This document shows, in pieces, positions 10,530 through 22,691 of a stretch of 64,000 nucleotides of DNA. The stretch's first letter is position 1. Every line of letters starts with the position of its first letter. The stretch covers positions 887,001-951,000 of the forward strand of contig NZ_CP044990.1 in assembly GCF_009017495.1 (NCBI RefSeq), in the 5' to 3' direction. A model generated the notes under the pieces. That model worked only from the letters and a program-made list of their open reading frames with translations. It was not told the DNA's origin and did no database searches. The position numbers and the translations under genes were made by a program. Source of the DNA: Deinococcus sp. AJ005 (GTDB lineage: Bacteria; Deinococcota; Deinococci; Deinococcales; Deinococcaceae).

Positions 10530-13466
10530 GTGGGTGCTACCCTGGGAACCATCGTGGATTACAAGGCGGTGCTGGCTGATCTGCGCGCCCACCTGCCCCC
10601 GGAAGCAGGCGGCGGGGGTGTGGCGGTGCGGCGCGGCAGCCTGCGCTGGCTGGAAACCCAGATGCGGGCGCGTGGGGCCGGGGGCACGGCGGTGCGGAAC
10701 ATCATCTACCGCGACATCGGTACCGTGGCGGACCGGGAAATCCTGCGTGCCATCCTGACTGAGCTGGCGGCTGAGACGGGCCGTCCATTGCCCGAAACCC
10801 CGCTGGTCTCCTTATCTTCCCCTCCACCCGCTGAACTGGAACTGCTGGGCCGCAGCAAGAAGCGGGCCTACCGCCAATTCCTGGCCGGGGTGTGGGCAGG
10901 CCGCGCGCCCCGACTGATCGTGACTGGCCGGGCTGGAGCGGGCAAGACCGTGCTGCTGGACAGTCTGGACGCGGCTTTACGTGAGGGCGGACTTCCGGTC
11001 AAGCGGCTGTTTCTGTCTGGTGAGGCCAGCGAATTGCTGGGGCTTGAAGTCGCGCCTGGCACAGCCTACTCGCAGCTCGCGGCGGCGCAGATGGAGGCCG
11101 CGCGCCGTCAGCTTCCGGCGTTCGGCACGCTGCTGGTGCGCGTGACCGATGATCTGCGCTTCGCGGGTGGCCCGCCCCGCAGCGCCGACGGTTCGGTGGT
11201 GTCCCCGGCACGCTGGGCCGCCGAACACCTGCTGCGTGCCGCACCGTCAGGGCTGGCCGTGCTGCTGGCCCTGGAAAAGATTTCAGCCGATGGTCTCGGC
11301 CTGCCGCTCCCCGAGACCATCACCCTGCATCCGCCTACCCCCGCCGAGGCGCGCGGCTACCTGATGGCCCGTCTGGGCATTGCCCGTGCGGAGGCCGATT
11401 CACTGGTGGCCGAAACCGGACGCCATCTGGACCGCCTGAGTCTGCTGGTGCGCCTGCGCGGAGGCCAGACGGACGCGGACGCGCCGGACCTGCTGACAGA
11501 CCCCGACATCCGGCGGCTGGCTGGGGCGACGGCGGCACTCAATCTGAGTTCAGTCCATTCTTCCGTCCTTCCCTGGCCACCCGAACTGCTGCGGGCCGCG
11601 CTGGGCACTGAATTCCGGCAATGGCCGCCCCATGCCCGCGCCCTGCTGGCCGGTTCGGACGCGCTGGGCTGGACCCCCACCCCTGCCCTGCGCACCGCCT
11701 GGAATGTGCTGGAAGCGGAAGACCGCACCGCCGCGCTGCGCCGACTGGCCGGGCTGACCTTTGAAGGGGGGCGTCCCGTTCGACTGGCCGCGCTGGCCGC
11801 CCTGAAGGACTGGGCGGCGCTGGCGGCCCACATTCACGCGCAACCCGACGACGCCCGCTGGCTGCCGCCGCTGTGGCCGTCCATCCGCCACGGCGCGGCA
11901 GGGGAGACCCGCGACGATCTGGCAGGGGCGGTGGTCCGCCACCACGCGGGCCGGGGCGACTACCATGATTCGGGGCTGCGCGACGCCCTGTTCACGCTGC
12001 TGGAGGCCACACGCCCCCCGGTGCGGGCCTGGGCGCGGGTCAAGCTGGCCGAGAGCAGCCTGGAAGCCGGGAACATGGCGGCGGCGGCAGAGCAACTGGC
12101 CCACCCGGAGGTGTCCGTCCTCCTTTCCTCCGCCCTGCCCGTGCATGACCCCTGGGCGGTCACGGCCTGCGCCGACGCGCTGCTGGTGCAGGCGGCCCTG
12201 GCCCGCTGGGCGGGTGATCTGGAGACTGCCACCCGCGCCGTCATGGACCCGCGTGCGGCAGTGGGTGGCCCCCGCGCGGGGCTGTGGCGCGGATTGATCG
12301 CCAAGGATGCCGGACGCTGGGAAGAGGCGCTGGCGGCGCTGGCCTCGGTGCCGCCTTCCAGCCCGCTGCTCTCCGCGCGTGCCCGCTATCAGGAAGGCGA
12401 TCTGCGCCTGCGCCTGGGCCAGCCCGCTGCCGCACTGGCGGCCCTGCGCGACGCCGTGATCAGGCTGGAAACGGCGGGGGCCGCCCAGGAGGAACGCGCC
12501 CGCGTGCTGGCTCGCAGTGCCACCGCCCTGCGCCGCTTGGGGCTGGTGCAAGAGGCCCAGGCCACACTGAACCGCGCCCTGGCCCTGCTGCCCCCCGATC
12601 CGCGCCGCCACGCCGATGGGGTGCCCCGCGCCCGCCTGCTCTCGGAGGGGATTCCGCTGCTGCTGGCACTGGGTCGCCCGAACGACGCCCTGGCGGCCTC
12701 GGCCCAGGCGCTGGCCCTGCTGACAGGCCGCAGCGCCCGGCCCGCAGAGGTCCAGTACCGTCAGCGCCGCACCCACTACCGCGTGGCCCTGGCATACCTG
12801 ACGCGCGGGCTGGGCGGCGCATATCTGCAACCTCTGCTCGGCCCGCTGCGGGATCACCCTGATTTGCAGCAGGCCCGCACGCTGCTGGACGGCCTGATTG
12901 GGGAGGCCACGTCCGGAAGTGACCGCGACAGCATCCTGCTGTTCGACATGCACCTCAGCCGCGCGCTGGCCGAACCCCACCCGGCGGCGGCGCTGGACTG
13001 CGTGGCCCGCGCCCTGGCCCTGGCCGCCCACCCCTACGAGGAGGCCCAGGCCCGCGCCATGCGCGCCGAGGTCCAGTGGCGCGCGGGCCGTCCTGCCGAG
13101 GCTCTGGCCGATCTGAACCGCGCCCACGCCCTGCTGCGCCGCGTGCAACCGGGACTGGACGACCTGCCCGATCCTGGCTTGCAGGCGCAACTGCTGACGC
13201 TGGAAGCCGCCCTGACCATCGGTGACGGCCCACAGACGATCCGTTGGCTGCGCGCCGCGCTGGCGGACCCGGCGCTGGCTCCCTTCCGCGTGGGCGTGTG
13301 GCGGGCGCTGGGGCGGGTGCTGGAAGCTGGAGGAGACGCGTGGCCTCTGCTTCATACGCTGCACGGCCCGCGCGCCGAAGCCCTGGCCCATCTGCGCCCC
13401 GGCGACGCCCTGTGGTTGCTGGAAGGGGATGGGGGCGAATCTCCACCTGGGCCGTCTCTCCCGTGA
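10530..13466 (+). CDS. Large P-loop NTPase with C-terminal helical repeats (STAND-like), function unknown
   Basis: A 978-residue protein. Residues ~1-90 form a leader domain with basic surface; a Walker A motif (GRAGAGKT) lies at about 131-138, with AAA/STAND-like sequence following to about 330. The remaining 600 residues are Ala/Leu/Arg-rich helical repeats resembling TPRs (for example ALAALRDAVIRLETA, LGLVQEAQATLNRALALL). The layout resembles MalT/LuxR-type signal ATPases, but no C-terminal HTH is visible. GTG at 10530 was chosen for its TATTTT box; a second GTG at 10554 is possible. It stands alone, divergent from the exported TPR gene. I would call it an orphan signal-transduction ATPase by inference only. 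Confidence 0.7.
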   Translation: MGATLGTIVDYKAVLADLRAHLPPEAGGGGVAVRRGSLRWLETQMRARGAGGTAVRNIIYRDIGTVADREILRAILTELAAETGRPLPETPLVSLSSPPPAELELLGRSKKRAYRQFLAGVWAGRAPRLIVTGRAGAGKTVLLDSLDAALREGGLPVKRLFLSGEASELLGLEVAPGTAYSQLAAAQMEAARRQLPAFGTLLVRVTDDLRFAGGPPRSADGSVVSPARWAAEHLLRAAPSGLAVLLALEKISADGLGLPLPETITLHPPTPAEARGYLMARLGIARAEADSLVAETGRHLDRLSLLVRLRGGQTDADAPDLLTDPDIRRLAGATAALNLSSVHSSVLPWPPELLRAALGTEFRQWPPHARALLAGSDALGWTPTPALRTAWNVLEAEDRTAALRRLAGLTFEGGRPVRLAALAALKDWAALAAHIHAQPDDARWLPPLWPSIRHGAAGETRDDLAGAVVRHHAGRGDYHDSGLRDALFTLLEATRPPVRAWARVKLAESSLEAGNMAAAAEQLAHPEVSVLLSSALPVHDPWAVTACADALLVQAALARWAGDLETATRAVMDPRAAVGGPRAGLWRGLIAKDAGRWEEALAALASVPPSSPLLSARARYQEGDLRLRLGQPAAALAALRDAVIRLETAGAAQEERARVLARSATALRRLGLVQEAQATLNRALALLPPDPRRHADGVPRARLLSEGIPLLLALGRPNDALAASAQALALLTGRSARPAEVQYRQRRTHYRVALAYLTRGLGGAYLQPLLGPLRDHPDLQQARTLLDGLIGEATSGSDRDSILLFDMHLSRALAEPHPAAALDCVARALALAAHPYEEAQARAMRAEVQWRAGRPAEALADLNRAHALLRRVQPGLDDLPDPGLQAQLLTLEAALTIGDGPQTIRWLRAALADPALAPFRVGVWRALGRVLEAGGDAWPLLHTLHGPRAEALAHLRPGDALWLLEGDGGESPPGPSLP

Positions 13467-13595
13467 GATCGAACATCTCCTGGGTCTGCTGACGATCTGA
13501 TTTTACGGCGCGGCTCAGGGCTTTCCGCGCTGCGCCGCCCGCAGATTGAAACCGCGCCCCTCACGCCTCCCACCTGCGGGGGCTTACGCTGGGGT

Positions 13596-14870
13596 GTGCC
13601 TTTTCACCGCTTTCCGCGTGCGCTGTTTCCGGCGTTGCTGCTCGCCCTGTCCGTGGCGGGGGCCAGCCCAGCCACCGATCTGTTCCAGTCGGCCACGCAG
13701 CAGGTTACGCGGGAGTATTACGGCTGGTCCACGGCGGATTTAAAGGCGCTGAGCGAGAAATATGACGCCCTGCTGCGCGTGCGGTGTTCGGACCAGGGTG
13801 AGGCGTGTTCCTATGCTACGGGCCGTGATGTCCTGACCGATCTGTTCAAGGAATTTGGCGACGCCCACACCAACGTCCGTGACCCGGAGGGGGCCGAGCG
13901 GCTGCGCGAGGTCACGCAGGATCTGGCAGTCCAGCGCACCGGAGCGCGGCTGGCACGCGCCGAGGGCGGCCTGCTGGTGGTCTCGATCATCCCCGGTAGC
14001 CCCGCCGAGGCCGATGGCCTGCGCGTCTTCGATCTGGTCACCACCGTCAATGGCGAGGCGGCAGGCAAACGCGGCGGCGAGAACGCGCCCATTGGCCCCA
14101 ATGAATTTATCCGGCTGGAGCGGGCAGCCGAGCCTATCCGTGTGACCGTCCGGCGGCCCGCCAGCCCGGAACTGACCCTCAGCCTCAGCACCCAGCCCCT
14201 GCTTGCGCGCGACGTGCCCACGTTGTCCTGGACGGGTGTGGATGGCAAGGTAGCGGTGATCTCGTATCCCTCTTTCCTGCCCAGCGACGCCTCTCAACTG
14301 TTCCTGGCGCGGTTGAAGGAAGCGCAGGCGGCGGGAGCGCGTGAGCTGATCGTGGACCTGCGCTACAACGGCGGCGGCAGCCTGACCGAGTGTGTGGCCG
14401 CCGCCAGCGTCTTTGCCCCGGTGGAGTACAAATCCCAGACCCGCTCCAACGGCAGGCTGTCCACCTACAGCTTTACCGGTGTCAACGGCACACGCGGCAA
14501 TTTCCTGAACATGAAGACCATCCCGCCCGGCAGCGCCGTCTGGAAGGGGCCAGTGGCCGTGCTGGTGGGGCCGAATACCGCCTCGTGCGCCGAGGTCTTT
14601 ACCTACTACGCGCAGCGGGCCGGGGCCATCGCCGTGGGTGAGAAGACGCGCGGTGTGGGCAACAGCGGCGTGGTCTTCGATCCGCTTCCCGACGGCGGCG
14701 TGGTCTCGGTGACGGTGCTGCGTGCCTTCAACGAGAAGGGTGAGGCGTTGCCCGACACCATCACGCCCGACGTGCTGGCCCCCGGCGACATCGTGGCACT
14801 GACCGAACAGGGCCGGGATGTGACGCTGGAGGCCGCTCTGCAAGCACTGGCGGCGCAGGCGGCAAGGTGA
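13596..14870 (+). CDS. Exported S41-family (C-terminal processing) peptidase with PDZ domain
   Basis: A 424-residue secreted serine protease. After a signal peptide ([16 protein letters not shown]) there is an N-terminal helical region, a PDZ domain (residues ~115-190, [19 protein letters not shown]), then the S41 catalytic core. The nucleophile Ser sits in [11 protein letters not shown] and the general-base Lys in [10 protein letters not shown], as in CtpA/tail-specific proteases, which recognise C-termini of envelope proteins through the PDZ. The GTG at 13596 follows TACGCT by 5 bases. Downstream, an unrelated transporter gene starts about 110 bases later. Confidence 0.88.
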   Translation: MPFHRFPRALFPALLLALSVAGASPATDLFQSATQQVTREYYGWSTADLKALSEKYDALLRVRCSDQGEACSYATGRDVLTDLFKEFGDAHTNVRDPEGAERLREVTQDLAVQRTGARLARAEGGLLVVSIIPGSPAEADGLRVFDLVTTVNGEAAGKRGGENAPIGPNEFIRLERAAEPIRVTVRRPASPELTLSLSTQPLLARDVPTLSWTGVDGKVAVISYPSFLPSDASQLFLARLKEAQAAGARELIVDLRYNGGGSLTECVAAASVFAPVEYKSQTRSNGRLSTYSFTGVNGTRGNFLNMKTIPPGSAVWKGPVAVLVGPNTASCAEVFTYYAQRAGAIAVGEKTRGVGNSGVVFDPLPDGGVVSVTVLRAFNEKGEALPDTITPDVLAPGDIVALTEQGRDVTLEAALQALAAQAAR

Positions 14871-14966
14871 GGATGTCTGGGAGTTTGAACATTTAAAGGC
14901 CGGAAGGCTCCAGTGGGAACTGCCTCTCGACTGAGCCGTGCAGAATGCTGGAGCGGGGATGGAGGG

Positions 14967-14972
14967 TATGCT
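14967..14972 (+). promoter_or_regulatory. -10 box, leaderless promoter of the EamA transporter gene
   Basis: TATGCT, 7 bases before the GTG at 14980. Confidence 0.5.
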
Positions 14973-14979
14973 CGCTCCT

Positions 14980-15960
14980 GTGACGGTTCATTTTCCCCCG
15001 CCCCCTTCCGAGCGGCAGATTCGACTGGCCCTCGCGGGCGTGCTGCTGACCGTGTTTCTGTGGGGCGCGAACGTGGTGGCCCTGAAAGCCGTGCTGGGGG
15101 TCCTGAACGCTGAGACCACCAACACCGCGCGTGTGCTGACGTCTGGGACGGTGCTGGTTACGCTGGCGGTGCGTGCCCACGGCTGGCCGCGCTGGGACGC
15201 CCGGACCTGGCTGACGGTGGCGGGGGTAGGGCTGCTGGGCAACACGCTGTTTCAGGCGTTCTTCCTGACCGGAATCCAGATGAACCCGGCGGGTGTGGCG
15301 GGGCTGGTCAACGGGCTGGTGCCCGTGCTGGTGCTGCCGCTGGGATTGCTCCTGGGCCAGAGCTTTACCCGCCGTCAGGGGGCAGGCGTGGCCGTGGCTT
15401 TCGCCGGGCTGCTGGGCCTGCTGGCGCTGACCCGCGTACCGGGGATGTCGGTCACGCCCACGGGATTGTTGTGGCTGCTGGCCGCCGGGGCGGTCTGGGC
15501 GCTGTACACGCTGTTTAACCGTCCGCTGTCAGTGCGGCTGGGTACACTGCCTTTCGTGGCCTTCAGTCTGGCGCTGGGCAGCATTCCCTACCTGCTGTAC
15601 GCCCTGCCCCATCTGCAATTCGCGGGCTTGAAAGGCACAGGCGTGCCAGCAGCGGCGTGGCTGGGCATTGCCTTCAGTGCGCTGGGGGCCAATGTCGTTG
15701 CTTATCTGGCCTGGGCGAGTGGGGCGCAGGTGCTGGGGGCGGCCCGCACCAGCGTGTGGCAGGCACTGGCCCCAGTGATCGCCCTGACCCTCAGTGCCGC
15801 GCTGCTACATGAGCGGCTGCCCGCCAGTGTGTGGGGCATGGCTGGGGTCATTCTGGTGGGGGCGACGCTGGCCAATTGGCCAGAACCGGGCGGGGTCAGA
15901 AAGCCGCCTGTGGAGAGCGGGATTCGGGGTGACGACGAAAAATCCCCGCCCCTTCATTGA
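14980..15960 (+). CDS. EamA/DMT-superfamily transporter
   Basis: A 326-residue inner-membrane protein with about ten hydrophobic segments arranged as two EamA repeats (first about residues 15-150, second about 160-305), typical of drug/metabolite exporters. Landmarks are VLLTVFLWGANVVALK in helix 1 and AARTSVWQALAPVIAL in the second repeat. In-frame upstream ATGs exist at 14959 and 14968, but the TATGCT box places the likely start at GTG 14980. The convergent TetR-family gene next door may regulate it, though convergent orientation is not the usual arrangement. Substrate unknown. Confidence 0.82.
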   Translation: MTVHFPPPPSERQIRLALAGVLLTVFLWGANVVALKAVLGVLNAETTNTARVLTSGTVLVTLAVRAHGWPRWDARTWLTVAGVGLLGNTLFQAFFLTGIQMNPAGVAGLVNGLVPVLVLPLGLLLGQSFTRRQGAGVAVAFAGLLGLLALTRVPGMSVTPTGLLWLLAAGAVWALYTLFNRPLSVRLGTLPFVAFSLALGSIPYLLYALPHLQFAGLKGTGVPAAAWLGIAFSALGANVVAYLAWASGAQVLGAARTSVWQALAPVIALTLSAALLHERLPASVWGMAGVILVGATLANWPEPGGVRKPPVESGIRGDDEKSPPLH

Positions 15961-15986
15961 GGTAGGGGGAAAGGCTCAGTCCACGG

Positions 15987-16583
15987 TCAGCGCGGTCTGG
16001 CCCCGTCCAGATACACGGATAACAGTGCCCGTGCCGTGCCCTGCGGATCGGCGGGCGGCGTTCCCGTGACCAGCGGGTAGATCAGGGCCAGAAAGGCCCG
16101 CGTCAGCATCTGCGGCGGCATGTCCGTACGCAGTTCCCCGCGTGCCGAGGCCCCCTCGAACAGGGCGCTCAGGCCACCCATCCAGACCCGGCGGTACTCG
16201 TTCTCAAAGCTTTTGCGGCGTTCCGGCGAGACATGCCGCAACTCGGAGGCCAGTTGCAGGCCCACGCGCTGTTCAGGGGCGCTGTCTACCAGTTCGCTGA
16301 CCAGCGTGTCCAGTTGCGCCGACAGGCCACTCTGGGCCGAGGCATGTTCGATCAGCCGCGCCAGCCCGGCCAGCGCGCCGTCCAGCATCGCCAGGAACAG
16401 CGATTCCTTATCGGCGTAGTGGTGGTACAGCGCGGGTTTGGTCACGCCCACCGCCTCGGCCACCTCGCGCATGGAGACGCCGTGGTAGCCGCTTGCCACG
16501 AACAGCCGCGCCGCCTCCTGCCCGATCCGGGTGCGGGTGGTTTCTGGGGTGGGGGCGGCGGCGGGGGGCAGTGGGACGGTCAC
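15987..16583 (-). CDS. TetR/AcrR-family transcriptional regulator
   Basis: A 198-residue repressor-type regulator. The N-terminal HTH runs from about residue 15 (RIGQEAARLFVASGYHGVSMREVAEAVGVTK...), with the recognition helix ending in PALYHHYADKE, a textbook TetR pattern. The C-terminal ligand domain is all-helical and not family-specific. A TATCAT box 7 bases before GTG 16583 supports a leaderless start rather than the ATG three codons upstream. It converges on the EamA transporter gene with about 26 bases between stops. Ligand and targets are unknown. Confidence 0.86.
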   Translation of the reverse strand: MTVPLPPAAAPTPETTRTRIGQEAARLFVASGYHGVSMREVAEAVGVTKPALYHHYADKESLFLAMLDGALAGLARLIEHASAQSGLSAQLDTLVSELVDSAPEQRVGLQLASELRHVSPERRKSFENEYRRVWMGGLSALFEGASARGELRTDMPPQMLTRAFLALIYPLVTGTPPADPQGTARALLSVYLDGARPR

Positions 16584-16590
16584 GCCCCGC

Positions 16591-16596
16591 ATGATA
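16591..16596 (-). promoter_or_regulatory. -10 box, leaderless promoter of the TetR gene
   Basis: TATCAT on the minus strand, 7 bases before GTG 16583. Confidence 0.55.
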
Positions 16597-16815
16597 CCCG
16601 GCGGTCCGGGTCAGAGGACAGGATGGATTGAGGTGGTCAGGCACGCTCCCGCGAAAGCTCCTCTTCTTCGGATATGCGCCAATCAGATGGCTTCCCTCAA
16701 GGGAGCCGGGAACGCGCTGCTGGCCGGGCAATTTTGCGTCTTGAGGGGTGGACTCGCAGAGCTGAGAAGCAAAGGGGTCAACCTAAACCCGCTGCTGTCA
16801 AGGCACTCTCAAACC

Positions 16816-16848
16816 AGAAAAAGGCCCGGACACTTAACGCATCCGGGT
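16816..16848 (-). terminator. Terminator after rpsA
   Basis: On the minus strand CCCGGA and TCCGGG form a stem with an 11-base loop, followed by CTTTTT. The rest of the 16593-16880 gap shows only a small palindrome, GGCTTCCCT/AGGGAGCC, at about 16688-16706. Confidence 0.7.
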
Positions 16849-16880
16849 CTTCCTCAATCCGACTTCAGAACTTCAGGGGC

Positions 16881-18812
<1,932 letters not shown>

Positions 18813-19063
18813 GAACTCCTGTCCTCCTGGGCTGGCAGAACTTCGTCTGACAGCCAGCTTCTGTAAACTGCTGCCGTGCGTCCTTCGGCCTGCTTCCGCC
18901 GAAAACTTAATTCAGCGGGGGGAGACACGGGCGCTACGGCGCGGCAACGTCTATCAGTGTACCAGAGTCGGCGTGCGGGCAGCAAGCACGCTCTGAACGC
19001 GGTCCATTCATTTCTGACGGAACGCTGAAGACGGCCTCCCAGCACGCGGACACTCTTGGGCGC
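18813..19063 (-). promoter_or_regulatory. rpsA promoter and long 5' leader
   Basis: On the minus strand TTGCTG (18980-18985) and TACACT (18956-18961) are 18 bases apart and would start an rpsA transcript near 18949, leaving a leader of about 137 bases before the ATG. Long leaders often carry S1 autoregulation, but I see no decisive structure. No gene is visible in this stretch. Confidence 0.5.
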
Positions 19064-19092
19064 TTGACGCTTCCTGAACTGCCCGCTATACT
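19064..19092 (+). promoter_or_regulatory. Sigma-70 promoter of tRNA-Gln
   Basis: TTGACG (19064-19069) and TATACT (19087-19092) with an ideal 17-base spacer, 44 bases before the tRNA. Confidence 0.85.
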
Positions 19093-19136
19093 TCCTGACG
19101 CCTTCCCACATGGGAGTGCCGTTCCCGCTTTTGTGC

Positions 19137-19210
19137 TGGGGCATCGTCTAATGGCAGGACAACAGTCTCTGACACTGTCGATCAAGGTTCGAGTCCTTGT
19201 GCCCCAACCA
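19137..19210 (+). tRNA. tRNA-Gln (anticodon CTG)
   Basis: Acceptor arms TGGGGCA and TGCCCCA pair, the anticodon stem ACAGT/ACTGT encloses loop CTCTGAC with anticodon CTG, and the T arm is CAAGG-TTCGAGT-CCTTG. The layout matches E. coli tRNA-Gln arm for arm. CCA is encoded (19208-19210). A strong promoter and terminator flank it, so it is a single-gene unit. Confidence 0.96.
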
Positions 19211-19224
19211 GAATCATTTGAAAG

Positions 19225-19249
19225 CCCCCGCTTCTGGCGGGGTTTTTCT
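19225..19249 (+). terminator. Terminator after tRNA-Gln
   Basis: CCCCGC (19226-19231) pairs with GCGGGG (19237-19242), followed by five T. Confidence 0.85.
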
Positions 19250-19368
19250 TTGTCGGCTTGTCGGGTGTTGTGCCTGACACTGACCAGTACGCCGGAATTC
19301 CATCCTTCTTTCCGCATGAATGCTTTCGGCAGCGATTCCAAAGCGCCTTTCCATTACACTCGGGGGCA

Positions 19369-21027
<1,659 letters not shown>

Positions 21028-21283
21028 TGTCATACGGATTCTGTCTGTAACGCTTACAAAACGGGAAAGCGCCAGTTTGCCAACTCCACGCTCGGAACCC
21101 GCCTCTCTCATTCTCTCTGTCTTGTCCAGAGCAGCGCCCATGACTGGTACAGCTCGCAGAGAGGACGCTTGGACGCCTGCTCGAATGTTCACCGTTTTTG
21201 CAAACCGGTTCAATCGGAGTCCGTATCAGTCAGGGCGGGCTGAACATCTGGTAGACGAGGGCCACAGTCTGGGTGATGAGCGT
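21028..21283. other. Gene-free stretch after treS with imperfect long inverted repeats
   Basis: No credible gene is present. A 33-base segment at 21032-21064 (beginning ATACGGATTC) resembles, in inverted orientation, the 35-base segment at 21192-21226 (minus strand beginning ATACGGACTC); both end in CAAAA(A)CGG. Together they could bound a MITE-like element of about 195 bp. Confidence 0.35.
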
Positions 21284-21412
21284 TTATTTACCCTGAGCCG
21301 CGACTTCGGACTTGTGCTGAAGCTGGCCCAGCGCCATCACATTGAACAGCCGTATGCAGTAGACCTCGCCCAGCGGCGTGTGAATGAGGGCTTTCCCGCT
21401 GATCTGGATCAT
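21284..21412 (-). pseudogene. 42-codon frame overlapping the SnoaL-like gene by ATGA; possible remnant
   Basis: The ATG at 21412 shares bases with the TGA of the upstream SnoaL-like gene (ATGA). The 42 residues read like real protein: a core GKALIHTPLGEVYCIRLFNVM followed by a hydrophilic tail. The core is reminiscent of the C-terminal strands of an NTF2/SnoaL-type fold, so this may be the tail of a second such gene lost by deletion, or a small coupled gene. I cannot tell which. It is too short for confident assignment. Confidence 0.35.
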
Positions 21413-21933
21413 TTGGCGCTGAGCTGGGCCGCCGCCGAGAACAGGTCTTCCAGGTGCCAGGTATAGACGATCTGCCCGTTTTTGATCTGGTGAATATCGA
21501 TGGCCCGGAAGCTGATTTTTTTGCCATTGGGAGCCACGCCCAAAAAGTCGCTGACTGGCGTACCACTGATAACGCTGCGAACCACCACGCGGTCTCCCGA
21601 AGCGGTAATGTCCATATTTTCAACGTGCAAATCCGGCATGGTGGCGCGGAAATAGTGAATCACGGGCGTGAATCCGGCAGGGCCGAGCGCCTGACCGGGT
21701 TGCAAGGCGTCGTCCACCCAATCTTTGGTCAGGATGCGGCTGTAGACGCTGACATCTCCGGTATTGAACGGCAGATAAAACTGACGGGCCAGCACCACAT
21801 TTTGCTGCGCGGCGCGGGAGTCGGCGTGAATGCTGGGCGCGGTGGGTGCGCCGCTGCCTCCCGCCGAAGCAAGGCCGGAAAAGCTCAGAACGGTCATCAG
21901 ACTCAGGGCAGCTAGTTGTTTGAGAGTGGTCAT
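21409..21933 (-). CDS. Exported SnoaL-like / ester cyclase family protein
   Basis: A 174-residue protein with a signal peptide (MTTLKQLAALSLMTVLSFSG...ASA, cleavage near residue 24) and a SnoaL-like cone-shaped fold. Typical elements are NVVLARQFYLPFNTGDVSVYSRIL, the hydrophobic ALGPAGFTPVIHYFRATMPDLHV and the last strands RAIDIHQIKNGQIVYTWHLED. Ester cyclase-like family members are widespread and mostly uncharacterised; an exported one is less common. GGGAG precedes the ATG at 21933. It is the third gene of a minus-strand operon, 53 bases after the SDR. Confidence 0.72.
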   Translation of the reverse strand: MTTLKQLAALSLMTVLSFSGLASAGGSGAPTAPSIHADSRAAQQNVVLARQFYLPFNTGDVSVYSRILTKDWVDDALQPGQALGPAGFTPVIHYFRATMPDLHVENMDITASGDRVVVRSVISGTPVSDFLGVAPNGKKISFRAIDIHQIKNGQIVYTWHLEDLFSAAAQLSAK

Positions 21934-21986
21934 GATGGGTCTCCCTTGAGAAAGAAAGTGTTGAAGAGAGGGCATTGAAAGCGGCG

Positions 21987-22691
21987 TTATTCGGGTGCGC
22001 CGACTGGACGAATCAAAAGTTCGTTCACATCCACATGGGCGGGCTGAGACGTGGCGTACAACACGGCGCGGGCCACGTCATCGGGTTGAAGGTTCGGCGC
22101 GGCGTTGGGGTCAGCGTCCGAAAATCCGGTGGCGACTCGGCCCGGCTCCACGAGGGTCACGCGCACGCCGCTGCCGATCAGCTCGCGGCGAATGACTTCG
22201 GCCAGTCCGGTCACGGCCCATTTGGTGGCTGAATACAGTTCGCCAGCCATCGCCACCCGCCCCAGCACCGAACCCGTGAGCAGCAAGTGGCCGCGTGATT
22301 TGATCAGTTCCGGCAAACACAGCCGCGCCGTGAAGGCCGCGCCCAGTACGTTGGTCAGCACCATTTCGCGCCACTCGTCGGGGGTGTCGCTAGTCACCAG
22401 AGACGTTGAGCCGCTGAGCAGTCCCGCGTTGGCAAAAGCCACATCCAGAGCGCCAAAATGCTGCACGGTGGCGGTGACGGCGGCGCTCATTTCGTTCCAA
22501 TCCGAGACATCTGCTCCCAGACACAGCACCTGCTGCGGATCAAGGTCTTGCACCACGCTCAGCAGGCGCTCGGTGTTGCGGGCGATCAGGGCAACCCGGT
22601 GGCCCGCTTGCACCACTTGACGGGCGGTGGCGGCCCCGATGCCTGAAGATGCCCCAGTGATCAGCCAAGTGTTTGGTGGTGTGGCGCTCAT
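21987..22691 (-). CDS. Short-chain dehydrogenase/reductase
   Basis: A 234-residue classical SDR with TGASSGIG (cofactor), FANAG (NNAG equivalent) and catalytic YSATK. The ATG at 22691 overlaps the stop of the upstream hydrolase gene (ATGA), so the two are translationally coupled; an in-frame ATG six codons earlier is less likely. Coupling to a Cys-nucleophile hydrolase, a SnoaL-like protein and a divergent AraC regulator suggests a small inducible catabolic or detoxification pathway. The substrate is not deducible. Confidence 0.85.
   Translation of the reverse strand: MSATPPNTWLITGASSGIGAATARQVVQAGHRVALIARNTERLLSVVQDLDPQQVLCLGADVSDWNEMSAAVTATVQHFGALDVAFANAGLLSGSTSLVTSDTPDEWREMVLTNVLGAAFTARLCLPELIKSRGHLLLTGSVLGRVAMAGELYSATKWAVTGLAEVIRRELIGSGVRVTLVEPGRVATGFSDADPNAAPNLQPDDVARAVLYATSQPAHVDVNELLIRPVGAPE

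Noticed and set aside
11550..13391. A 613-codon minus-strand frame inside the NTPase/TPR gene
   Set aside because: Composition (Gln/Gly/Arg) is typical of antisense frames, while the plus frame has a Walker motif, a leaderless promoter and regular helical repeats.
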